In this document: positions 48,660 to 56,431 of the stretch, in pieces
Position numbering within the stretch: position 1 is the first letter of the stretch
Layout of the letters: every line of letters begins with the position of its first letter
Origin: Eggerthellaceae bacterium UBA3686
GTDB lineage: Bacteria; Actinomycetota; Coriobacteriia; Coriobacteriales; Eggerthellaceae
Length of the DNA stretch: 64,000 nucleotides
Direction: 5' to 3'
NCBI GenBank assembly: GCA_002371495.1
Contig: DFIX01000021.1
Location: forward strand, 488 to 64,487
Program-made: the position numbers and the translations under genes
The notes under the pieces: generated by a model
Databases searched by the model: none
What the model was told of the DNA's origin: nothing
Seen by the model: the letters and a program-made list of their open reading frames with translations, nothing else

Positions 48660-51326
48660 ATGCACTATATGACCACTGCGGAAATCCGCGAGAAATATCT
48701 GCGCTTCTTCGAGGAGAAGGGCTGCAAGCGCCTGCCGTCGTCGTCGCTCATTCCCGACGATCCGTCCCTGCTTCTGACGAGCGCTGGAATGGTGCAGTTC
48801 AAGCCGTACTTCCTGCACGTGAAGGAGTTCGATCCCAACTACATCGGTGCGACCACGGTTCAGAAATGCGTGCGCACGAACGACATCGACATCATCGGCA
48901 CGACGGGCCGTCATCTGTCGTTCTTCGAGATGATGGGCAATTTCAGCTTCGGCAAGTACTTCAAAAAGGAAATGTGCGCTTGGGCACTCGAATTCTCGAC
49001 TGATGTGTTGGAGCTGCCAATCGAGAAGCTGTACTTCACCGTGTTCGAGAACGACGACGAGACCATCGAGATCTGGAAATCGCTCGGCATCGAGGAATCG
49101 CACATCAGTCGCTTGGGCGAGGATGACAACTTCTGGCGTGCGGGCCCTACGGGTCCGTGCGGGCCGTGCTCGGAGCTGTACTACGACCAGGGCCCCGAGT
49201 TTGGTTGCGGCAAGCCCGATTGCGCGCCTGGTTGCGATTGCGATCGTTTCTTGGAGTACTGGAACTGCGTGTTCACCCAGTTCGACGGGCAGGAAGACGG
49301 CACGTTGGCACCGCTGCCCACCAAGAACATCGACACGGGTCTGGGGCTCGAGCGCACTGCCGCCATTATGCAGGGCGTGCAGTCCAACTACGAGACCGAC
49401 GTGCTGCGCAGCTTGGTTGCCGTGGGCGAGCGCCTGACGGGCAAGTCCTACGACGGCAACATGATCCCGGGCGCGCTTTCAGCTGAGCAGGCGGGCATTG
49501 ACCTGAGCCTGCGCATCATGGCGGACCACAGCCGTTCGGTGGCGTTCATGATTGCCGACGGCATCCTACCCTCAAACGAGGGTCGTGGCTATGTTCTGCG
49601 CCGCCTGCTGCGCCGCGCGGTCATGCACGGCCACAAGCAGGGTATCGAAGGACCGTTCCTGTGCGAATACTTCGCCCAGATTATCGAGCTCATGGGCCAT
49701 GTGTATCCCGAGATCGTAGATAACCGCGAGCTGGTCGAGAGCGTTATCCGCTCCGAGGAGGAGCGCTTCGGCCGCACGTTGCGCACGGGCCAGGCTTACC
49801 TCGACGAGGTTATTTCCGACCTGTCTTCGGGCGATACCTTGCCTGGCGATGTTGCTTTCAAGCTGCACGATACATACGGGTTCCCCGTAGAGGTCACCCA
49901 AGAGATTTGCGGCGAGCAGGAAATCGCGGTCGACATGCAGGCCTTCGATGCTTGCATGGCCGAACAGCGCGAGCGCGCTCGCGCCGCCACCAAGGATGAT
50001 GCCGAGGCGGCATGGTCGACTTACGGAAGCGTCGAGGCCGAGATTCTGAAAGAGACCGGGGCGACCCGTTTCGTAGGCTACGACCGCACCGAGTTCAAAG
50101 CCCGCGTCGTCGCGCTGGTCAAAGACGGTGCACGCGTGGCGTCGCTGGCCGAAGGCGAAGAAGGCGAGGTCATCCTCGATGCCACGCCGTTCTATGCCGA
50201 GATGGGCGGCGAAGTGGGCGATACCGGCACGCTGACCACGCCCGACTCGTGGGCCGAAGTAACCGACACACGCGCTCCCGAGAAGGGGCTCACCTGCCAC
50301 TATGTCAAAGTCGTCAAGGGCCGCATCATCGAGGGCGAAGGACTGATCGCCACGGTCGATGCCGAACGTCGCGCCAAGATCACCCGCAACCACACCGGCA
50401 CGCATATTCTGCATGCAGCCCTTAGGGCCGTGCTGGGCGAACATGTGAACCAGGCGGGTTCCTACGTCGGTCCCGATCGCCTGCGCTTTGACTTCACGCA
50501 CTTCCAAGCTGTGACCCGTGACGAGATTCGCCAGATCGAGCAGTTGGCCAACGATGAAATCATGAAGGCCATTCCGCTGAACATTTACGAGACGTCGCTC
50601 GACGAGGCCCGCGCCTCGGGCGTGACGGCGCTGTTCGGCGAGAAGTACGGCGAGACGGTGCGCGTCGTCGAAGCGAGCGATTTCTCGCGCGAGCTCTGTG
50701 GCGGATGCCATGTGGGCAACACTGCCGAAATCGGTTTCGTCAAGATCGTGAGCGAGGGCTCGGTTGGCGCCAACGTGCGCCGCATCGAGGCTGTGACCAG
50801 CTACGAGGCGCTCGCTTACATGAACAAGATCGAAGCCGAACTGCGCGAGACCGCCGAAACGCTTCGCGTGCCGCTCTTCGATGTTTCAGAACGCACGCTT
50901 GCCAACCAGAAGGCGCAAAAGGAATTCGCTGCCAAGGCCAAGATTGCTAAGAAGACCGCTGCCGAAGCCGACATGGACGAAGTGCTGAAAGGTCTTGTGG
51001 ACGTCGGCTATCCGCTGCTGGTCATGCGTAAAGACGGGCTCGAAACGGGCGGTATGCGCAACATGTGGGATATCGTGCGCGCTCGCATGAAGAAGCCCGG
51101 CGCTTTTGTTGTCGGCACCGTCAACGACGGCAAGCCCGTAATCATGGCCGCCGCCACTGACGAGGCCGTGGCGGCAGGCTTCAACGCAGGTGCTGTGATC
51201 AAGGAGATTTCGAAGCACATCCAGGGTGGTGGCGGCGGCAAGCCGACCATGGCCCAAGCTGGCGGCAAGAACCCCGACGGCATGGATGCTGCTCTGGAAG
51301 CTGCTCGCGCGATGTTCGTCAAGTAG
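48660..51326 (+). CDS. alaS: Alanine-tRNA ligase
   Basis: An 888-residue class II synthetase charging tRNA-Ala. Domains: catalytic (about 1-250, with RHLSFFEMMGNFSFG and TGLGLERTAAIMQG motifs), tRNA-recognition helices, editing domain with HTGTHILHAAL (about 577-587) and CGGCHVGNT (about 679-687), and a C-terminal oligomerisation domain with GGGGGKPTMAQAGG. Length is typical. Start at 48660 (AAAAGG upstream); in-frame ATG 48669 is an alternative. Confidence 0.95.
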   Translation: MHYMTTAEIREKYLRFFEEKGCKRLPSSSLIPDDPSLLLTSAGMVQFKPYFLHVKEFDPNYIGATTVQKCVRTNDIDIIGTTGRHLSFFEMMGNFSFGKYFKKEMCAWALEFSTDVLELPIEKLYFTVFENDDETIEIWKSLGIEESHISRLGEDDNFWRAGPTGPCGPCSELYYDQGPEFGCGKPDCAPGCDCDRFLEYWNCVFTQFDGQEDGTLAPLPTKNIDTGLGLERTAAIMQGVQSNYETDVLRSLVAVGERLTGKSYDGNMIPGALSAEQAGIDLSLRIMADHSRSVAFMIADGILPSNEGRGYVLRRLLRRAVMHGHKQGIEGPFLCEYFAQIIELMGHVYPEIVDNRELVESVIRSEEERFGRTLRTGQAYLDEVISDLSSGDTLPGDVAFKLHDTYGFPVEVTQEICGEQEIAVDMQAFDACMAEQRERARAATKDDAEAAWSTYGSVEAEILKETGATRFVGYDRTEFKARVVALVKDGARVASLAEGEEGEVILDATPFYAEMGGEVGDTGTLTTPDSWAEVTDTRAPEKGLTCHYVKVVKGRIIEGEGLIATVDAERRAKITRNHTGTHILHAALRAVLGEHVNQAGSYVGPDRLRFDFTHFQAVTRDEIRQIEQLANDEIMKAIPLNIYETSLDEARASGVTALFGEKYGETVRVVEASDFSRELCGGCHVGNTAEIGFVKIVSEGSVGANVRRIEAVTSYEALAYMNKIEAELRETAETLRVPLFDVSERTLANQKAQKEFAAKAKIAKKTAAEADMDEVLKGLVDVGYPLLVMRKDGLETGGMRNMWDIVRARMKKPGAFVVGTVNDGKPVIMAAATDEAVAAGFNAGAVIKEISKHIQGGGGGKPTMAQAGGKNPDGMDAALEAARAMFVK

Positions 51327-51372
51327 GATGCGTGGCTTAGCCTGCGCAGGCTAGGGCTTTGGGCTAACTTTC

Positions 51373-51499
51373 CGTCCCGCCGCGCTCCCGCAGGCAAGGG
51401 CGCGCTCCGGCTTGGCTTCGCCTAAACCTATGTAATATAGGAAGAAGGTGGCTGCAGAATCGCCGGAGTCACGCCCCTGCCTGCGGGAGCGCTTCGTTT
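51373..51499 (-). repeat. Family A element, copy 7 (minus orientation)
   Basis: 21-bp arms (51382-51402 and 51472-51492, one A-C mismatch) enclose the core read on the minus strand (GCGCTCCGGCTTGGCTTCG, AAACCTATGT, CTGCAGAATCGCCGGAGTCA). Located between the alaS gene and the convergent exonuclease gene. Its arms resemble those of copy 4 in part (CTCCCGCAGGC against TTCCCGCAGGC), with paired changes. Confidence 0.8.
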
Positions 51500-51620
51500 G
51501 AAGCAAAAGGGAGTCTCCCCAAATCGCCATTAAACTAGCGCGAATGCACCGACCTGCGCTCTCGCCACGTTTCCAGCGCACAAGAGTAACCTTTCTGTTT
51601 CATATGGAACACGATTTAAG

Positions 51621-51650
51621 AAGCCCAAAGAGAGGCGTCTTCTTTGGCTT
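51621..51650. terminator. Hairpin between alaS and the convergent exonuclease gene
   Basis: AAGCCCAAAGA (51621-51631) pairs with TCTTTGGCTT (51641-51650) with one bulge; TTATTT follows on the plus strand. A weak, possibly two-way terminator. Confidence 0.4.
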
Positions 51651-51687
51651 TATTTCGATTTTGCAGGCAGGGATGCAGTGCGCTAAT

Positions 51688-52656
51688 TTACGCTTTGAGC
51701 AGATTGCGTTCTTTCAGTTCGGCGATGAGCGTGCGGAACATAAGGTCGGTATCGTCGAGGCCAAGGTGGCGTTCGGCTTCGTCGGCGGCCAATACGCCGC
51801 GACGCTGCGCCCAGGCCTCGAGGCTTGCCGGTTTGGCCTCCCACGACATGAACCGCACTTCGGGGTCGAGGGCACGGCAGATATCGCGTGTGTCGATGGG
51901 GACGATTTTGCCCTCTTTACGCGCCTCAGCGTAGCCGTCGAGGTGAAGCTTCAGCCAGCTGTCTTCAAATGCTGCGTTATGCGCCATGAAGGGATGAGAT
52001 TTCAGGACTTTCAGCAGAGCCTTCTGGAGTTCCTTGTCTTCACGGAAGGGCTTTTTACCCGAAACGTCGTTCCATGTGATTTTATGGATTTCGGCCAGGG
52101 GGACGCCTGTTTCCTCGTACTGTTCGGGTAGGCCGCAGAATACCGACGTTGCGTCGGTCGGCTCGGCGCCTTCGGCGAGCTCCATGATCTCCCAGCCAAC
52201 GTTGACAATGTAGCCGCGGTCGGGGCTCGTCGAGGTTGTCTCGATGTCGATTCCAACGAACTTGCCCTTTGCGGGCTTGCTGCCGTAAAGGACGCCCTTG
52301 GTCGCGTTCGTTCCCTCGACTTCTTTGGCGACGCTTTCGGGCTTGCGGTGCTGAAGGGCGGCAACACCGCGCAGGATGTCGTCGTCGGACAGATGCCCGG
52401 CCAGGTTGCGGCTGCGGTCGGCCTGAACGCTTTCGGGTCCCATCATGTCGCAGAGGCTGCGGTTGCGGTCGGCGAGCTCTTGCACCAGGTCGAACCCGAA
52501 GCTCGGGCTGGGGTTGGTGAAATACTCTTCGACGAGCAAATGCAGCGCCTCTTCGTTGGCGGCGCGCTCGCCCAGCAGGAAATCCTCGTCGGCGCCGAAT
52601 AAGAATTCGGGCATGAAGATCGTGCTTGCATGGCTTATCGCATCGCCAAGATTCAT
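51688..52656 (-). CDS. DEDDh 3'-5' exonuclease (DNA polymerase III epsilon-like)
   Basis: A 322-residue protein whose second half (about 125-310) is a DnaQ-like exonuclease: GIDIETTS (exo I Asp and Glu), LKSHPFMAHNAAFEDSWL (exo II Asp) and HLGLDDTD (exo III His and Asp). The first 120 residues are not a known domain; they are helical and include a FLLGERAANEEALHLLVEEY stretch. Roles in proofreading, repair or RNA turnover are all possible. ATG 52656 follows GAAAGGAAGG; the frame extends to 52689. Confidence 0.8.
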   Translation of the reverse strand: MNLGDAISHASTIFMPEFLFGADEDFLLGERAANEEALHLLVEEYFTNPSPSFGFDLVQELADRNRSLCDMMGPESVQADRSRNLAGHLSDDDILRGVAALQHRKPESVAKEVEGTNATKGVLYGSKPAKGKFVGIDIETTSTSPDRGYIVNVGWEIMELAEGAEPTDATSVFCGLPEQYEETGVPLAEIHKITWNDVSGKKPFREDKELQKALLKVLKSHPFMAHNAAFEDSWLKLHLDGYAEARKEGKIVPIDTRDICRALDPEVRFMSWEAKPASLEAWAQRRGVLAADEAERHLGLDDTDLMFRTLIAELKERNLLKA

Positions 52657-52828
52657 AATAGGGGCCTTCCTTTCGTGAAAACAGCACATGGTAGTGTAGC
52701 CGAATTGCGTGCAGGGTGCGCTTCAAGCTACGGTAAAACCAAAAAGGCGAGCAAGTCGATAGCGTCGAAAGCGAGTTGGAAGAACCGTTCTTCTGACTCG
52801 TCTTGGCACTTGACGACGATTAGCACGG

Positions 52829-52834
52829 TACAAT
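52829..52834 (+). promoter_or_regulatory. -10 box of the IMPACT gene, apparently leaderless
   Basis: TACAAT ends six bases before ATG 52841. No Shine-Dalgarno sequence precedes the ATG. Confidence 0.5.
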
Positions 52835-52840
52835 GACGCC

Positions 52841-53467
52841 ATGGAGCCCTACAAGACCATACAAGGAACTGCACAGGCTGAGTACGAAGAGAAGAAATCC
52901 CGCTTCATCGGGCAGGTTGCTCATGTCCAAACCGAAGAAGAGGCGGTTGCTTTCCTGAATGGCGTGCGCGCAGCCAACCCAATGGCGCGCCATAACGTGT
53001 ATGCTTACGTGCTGCGTGCCGAGAATCGCATTCGCTACTCCGATGATGGGGAGCCTGCGCGCACAAGCGGACTGCCAACGCTGTCGGTCATCGAGCACGC
53101 TGGGCTCAAAGATGTCATCTGCGTGACCACGCGTTATTTTGGCGGGACGCTCTTGGGTACGGGAGGGCTCGTCCGCGCTTATACCAAGGCTGCCCAAGAT
53201 GCGTTTGCCCAAGCTCAGATCGTTCAGTACGCGTCGTGCCGCGACATCATGATCAGCGTCGACTACTCGCGCTATGACCAACTGGCGCATTGGCTGGCTG
53301 AGCGGGGCGTGCAAGTGCTCGACACGACCTTTGCCGCCGACGTCACCGTCGAGGTGCGCTCGCTTGCTTCAGAGGCCGATGCCCTGGTCGTTGGAATAAC
53401 CGAACTTACTAGCGGCACCGCTGAGCTCCTGGTCGGCGACGAAGCCTACCAGCCGATTACGGTGTAA
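52841..53467 (+). CDS. IMPACT/YigZ family protein
   Basis: A 208-residue protein with the UPF0029 N-terminal domain: KKSRFIGQVAHVQTEEEAVA (about 13-32), NVYAYVLRAENRIRYSDDGE (about 51-70), RYFGGTLLGTGGLVRAY (about 100-116) and a C-terminal ferredoxin-like domain. The family is widespread; YigZ-type proteins are linked to translation control in eukaryotes, but the bacterial role is unclear. Its stop codon lies within a palindrome (53465-53494). Confidence 0.9.
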   Translation: MEPYKTIQGTAQAEYEEKKSRFIGQVAHVQTEEEAVAFLNGVRAANPMARHNVYAYVLRAENRIRYSDDGEPARTSGLPTLSVIEHAGLKDVICVTTRYFGGTLLGTGGLVRAYTKAAQDAFAQAQIVQYASCRDIMISVDYSRYDQLAHWLAERGVQVLDTTFAADVTVEVRSLASEADALVVGITELTSGTAELLVGDEAYQPITV

Positions 53468-53494
53468 CCATTTGGGGACAGACCCAAATGGTTA
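53465..53494. repeat. Family C palindrome overlapping the IMPACT stop codon
   Basis: A 30-base inverted repeat with arms TAACCATTTGGG / CCCAAATGGTTA around GACAGA. The first three bases are the TAA stop of the upstream gene. It lies between converging genes and could act as a two-way terminator. Confidence 0.75.
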
Positions 53495-53504
53495 GTTGTC
53501 TTGA

Positions 53505-54305
53505 CTACATCGTCTTGAGCAGTTTTTGCGAAACGCGACTAGTCACTTCAATGTAGTAAGCGTAATCGCTTGCACTTAGATTGCTGGTGTCGACGGAATT
53601 AACCTTTTGCATGAAGTCGCTGTATTTCTGCATATATTCTGAGTAGCTCGCGAGCATGCTGGTTGCGTCGCCGGATTCCTTGTATTCCTTCATGAACTGC
53701 ACGTATTCATCTACGAATGCTTCGTAGCTGTCGAGCATTTCTTTCAGGTCAGCGCTTACTTCTGAATCTGAAGTAGATTCAGAAGTAGCGGCAGAATCAT
53801 CGGATGAAGCAGATTTTGCCGAGTTCTCATTCGGTAACGATTTGCGTGCTTCTCCGCGGGTGAATGCCATTTCGTCGTCGTTTTCCTTAAATGAGAGGGT
53901 ATCGTTTTCAAGGATGCCTGACATGCTTGATTGGCCAAATGACAGCTTGACTGATGAATCAGCCGAAAGCTCCCATGCGCAATCGCTTACCGTATCTCCG
54001 GCTACAATGAGTGCGGAACCGTCGTCGTTTAATACGAGGTAACTATCTGAGCCTTGGCTTCGAGCTTTTTGCAACTGAGCAGCATTGAAGCTCTGGTCCT
54101 TGCTTTTAAATTTTGTCATATCCCACGTGCCTACGAAATCTGCTTTCGTAACAGTAACGGAGCTGGATTTTTCGCTCGAGGAAGCAGCGGGCACCCCCGA
54201 TGACGAAGAAGTTTTTGAGGAGGACCTCGAGCAAGCCGATGAAAGCGCGCTCAAAAGAATCAATGCAACAAACGCGATAAGAACGATCTTGCCGATTTTC
54301 TTCAT
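53505..54305 (-). CDS. Secreted lipoprotein with DUF6591-like C-terminal region
   Basis: A 266-residue protein. A lipoprotein signal (MKKIGKIVLIAFVALILLSA, then LSSAC; Cys about 25) is followed by a Ser-rich linker (26-50), a beta-rich domain with TWDMTKFKSKDQSF and YLVLNDDGSALIV (about 50-150), a second Ser-rich linker (about 160-185) and a helical C-terminal domain (about 186-266; SYEAFVDEYVQFMKEYKESG and SASDYAYYIEVTSRVSQKLL). The helical end reads like DUF6591 as I remember it. The function is unknown. Confidence 0.75.
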   Translation of the reverse strand: MKKIGKIVLIAFVALILLSALSSACSRSSSKTSSSSGVPAASSSEKSSSVTVTKADFVGTWDMTKFKSKDQSFNAAQLQKARSQGSDSYLVLNDDGSALIVAGDTVSDCAWELSADSSVKLSFGQSSMSGILENDTLSFKENDDEMAFTRGEARKSLPNENSAKSASSDDSAATSESTSDSEVSADLKEMLDSYEAFVDEYVQFMKEYKESGDATSMLASYSEYMQKYSDFMQKVNSVDTSNLSASDYAYYIEVTSRVSQKLLKTM

Positions 54306-54360
54306 CTGACCATCCCTCTCTCTTCTGAACTGCCTGAAGCGTAGTCGATGGAAAGACTGT

Positions 54361-54385
54361 TTGCATTAGCTGGCAGCTAATGCAA
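54361..54385. repeat. Palindrome upstream of the HipA-like gene
   Basis: A perfect 25-base inverted repeat: arms TTGCATTAGCT / AGCTAATGCAA around GGC. Its first 22 bases recur exactly at 55749-55770 on the other side of the HipA-like gene, with similar flanking bases (GTCGA...AAAG...CTG). It could be an operator or a cassette boundary. Confidence 0.75.
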
Positions 54386-54459
54386 CTCGATTTGATTTCG
54401 ACACCAACTTCTTGCAGCGCTTTCGCGCATGGTATGCTTACCTGCGAGGAGGTGCGCAT

Positions 54460-55677
54460 ATGGCGTCCGAGCGCTATGTCATAAAGCTTTACGATCAGGC
54501 GATCGCCTCATTCGATTTCGTGCAAAACCGCCGCGATCCCGCTTACGCCTGCAACCTCGAGATAGACAGCGCACAACGCCACCTACTCCCGTTGAATATA
54601 GCTGCCGAGCCCACCGATGACGAACTATCTCGGTTCCTAGCATCGCGACGTATCCCGAAAAACCGCGCCTATGCGCAGCTAATCCTAGAGCCGTACGGAA
54701 TATCGCTCGAGAACACGAAAGGCATCATCGACATCACGAAAGGCACGTCTATCAACGACTCGTACCTGGTGGTAGCCGAAGACGATCCGATAAGGTTTGC
54801 CGAGTGCAACCTGTTCGAAAACGACTTCAACGTGGCGTTGCAGATTGCAGCTTATTCGGGTGTCGTCTCGCACGATGCGCTGGATTCACGTGGCATTCCA
54901 AGCGAGCTCACGGCGAGCGGGTCATTTCCCAAAGCGTGGCGCATCGTAGACGATAAGCGCATCCTCTACAAGGCTGGCGATGCACGGCTTTCTGCGGCTA
55001 AGCGCATCACACCCTATTTGGAACATCTTGCTAGCCAGGTTGCAAAAGCGATGGGGATCAACGCCGTTTCCTATGGCCTTACAAAATGGCGAGGCCAACT
55101 GTGCTCGACATGCGAGATCATGAACACGAAAGACGTTTCGTTCGTGCCCATATATGCGGCATTACCCCGATGGAGAATCGCACGCATCGGTCTGGACTCC
55201 GCTCTGGAGTTCTTTTACGAAATCTCGCCCACAGCATCAACTGCTTTCGTGACGATGCTCGTATTCGATTCCGTCATCGCAAACAAGGACCGTCACTTCG
55301 GCAACTACGGCGTGCTGCGCGACAACGCTTCGGGCAAAGTGCTGGGAATGGCTCCGTTGTTCGACCACAATCTGGCGCTATTCTGCGAAGAGCCCGACTC
55401 GAACCTCTCCCTCGAAAACCTCATAGAGGCCGAGAAGCGTTACGCGTCGGCATTCGGGTCAAATCTGTACGGCCAAGTTAAAGACGTCATGGAACCTTCC
55501 CAGATTCCCCTTCTAAAGCGCCTTGAGGACTTCGAATTCTTGCTTGACGACGTGTATTTAAGTTACTCCGATACACATCCTGATGCGGCGGACGCATTTT
55601 CGCGTAAACGCCTCGATGCACTGTCCCGTTTCGTTCGTCATATGGCTACGATGGCCATTGCTCCATTCAAGGGATAA
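54460..55677 (+). CDS. HipA-like kinase-fold protein
   Basis: A 405-residue protein. The C-terminal half shows HipA kinase motifs: a Lys in ILYKAGD (about 164-170; ATP-binding lysine in the family), the catalytic loop IANKDRHFGNYG (about 272-283) and LFDHNLAL (about 304-311; Mg-binding Asp). The N-terminal 140 residues are not the usual HipA N-subdomain-1. No HipB-like gene directly abuts it; the nearest HTH gene starts 220 bases downstream. HipA proteins phosphorylate tRNA synthetases and cause growth arrest. ATG 54460 follows GAGGAGG, and the frame extends to 54412. Confidence 0.7.
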   Translation: MASERYVIKLYDQAIASFDFVQNRRDPAYACNLEIDSAQRHLLPLNIAAEPTDDELSRFLASRRIPKNRAYAQLILEPYGISLENTKGIIDITKGTSINDSYLVVAEDDPIRFAECNLFENDFNVALQIAAYSGVVSHDALDSRGIPSELTASGSFPKAWRIVDDKRILYKAGDARLSAAKRITPYLEHLASQVAKAMGINAVSYGLTKWRGQLCSTCEIMNTKDVSFVPIYAALPRWRIARIGLDSALEFFYEISPTASTAFVTMLVFDSVIANKDRHFGNYGVLRDNASGKVLGMAPLFDHNLALFCEEPDSNLSLENLIEAEKRYASAFGSNLYGQVKDVMEPSQIPLLKRLEDFEFLLDDVYLSYSDTHPDAADAFSRKRLDALSRFVRHMATMAIAPFKG

Positions 55678-55748
55678 GCAGCCTATTGTCATCATGTAAC
55701 TGCATATTCTGAACCAAATCTTAATCGACTGCGTCGAAAGCCAACTGG

Positions 55749-55770
55749 TTGCATTAGCTGGCAGCTAATG
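55749..55770. repeat. Palindrome downstream of the HipA-like gene
   Basis: A 22-base copy of the palindrome at 54361 (GCATTAGCT / AGCTAAT arms). It lies 77 bases before the -10 box of the next gene, so it could also regulate that gene. Together the two copies bracket exactly one gene. Confidence 0.7.
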
Positions 55771-55846
55771 AATTCAGCGTTGTGCCAGCTTATCATTCCT
55801 TCGAACATGGCAACGTTGGACGGGTGTTGGGAACGGGCTTAATCGA

Positions 55847-55852
55847 TATACT
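55847..55852 (+). promoter_or_regulatory. -10 box of the HTH/kinase pair
   Basis: TATACT lies directly before an ATG at 55853. That ATG would fall upstream of the transcription start, which argues for the downstream GTG at 55898 as the true start of the HTH gene. Confidence 0.5.
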
Positions 55853-55897
55853 ATGCACGAGGTCAAACCTAGGAAAAGACGGCGGAGGAAGCGACGC

Positions 55898-56317
55898 GTG
55901 AAAGAGCCCCTGACAAACGAGCTTCTTGACGAGCTTCTGGCTTCCCCCGATCCTGCGGAATTTGCAGACAAGCACAAGATCACGCACCGCAACCTCCCCG
56001 ACTATTTGCAGCAATTGCTTGACGAGAAGGGGCTTAGTCGTCCTGCGGTCGTCAGCGCGGCGGGGCTTGACGCTACGTACGGTTACAACATATTCACCGG
56101 GATGCGAAAACCCGGTCGCGAAAAGCTGCTTGCTCTGGTGTTTGCCTTAAAGTGCTCGCTGCAGGAGGCCAACCGCGTGTTGCGTGCCGGTGGCCACAGC
56201 GAGCTGTATGTGAAGACGCGGCGTGATGCCATCATCATTTTTTGTATCGAGCATGGCTATGACCTGATGCGCACGAATGAGGAGCTCTTTAGGTTCGGCG
56301 AAGAGACTATCGGATGA
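55898..56317 (+). CDS. HTH (XRE-like) DNA-binding protein paired with a kinase gene
   Basis: A 139-residue protein (from GTG 55898, preceded by GGAGGAAG). The region YLQQLLDEKGLSRPAVVSAA followed by GLDATYGYNIFTGMRKP (about 37-73) is a helix-turn-helix of the XRE/lambda-repressor type, with a C-terminal helical part (EANRVLRAGG, IFCIEHGYDLMRTNEELFRFG). The next gene is a Ser/Thr kinase, so the kinase may act on this regulator. The frame is open to ATG 55853, but that ATG overlaps the -10 box. Confidence 0.65.
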   Translation: MKEPLTNELLDELLASPDPAEFADKHKITHRNLPDYLQQLLDEKGLSRPAVVSAAGLDATYGYNIFTGMRKPGREKLLALVFALKCSLQEANRVLRAGGHSELYVKTRRDAIIIFCIEHGYDLMRTNEELFRFGEETIG

Positions 56318-56419
56318 CCGACGCAATGAGGCCGGTGGCGAGATTTGCGCATCGCCGCAAATGTGCCTGGCAATCAGGCGAATCAGTCGGCGCAATTAAG
56401 CAGCACTTCGCCCCTCTGG

Positions 56420-56425
56420 TACCAT
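56420..56425 (+). promoter_or_regulatory. -10 box of the kinase gene, apparently leaderless
   Basis: TACCAT ends six bases before ATG 56432. No Shine-Dalgarno sequence is present; the spacing equals that of truA, rarA and the IMPACT gene. Confidence 0.45.
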
Positions 56426-56431
56426 AGCCTC

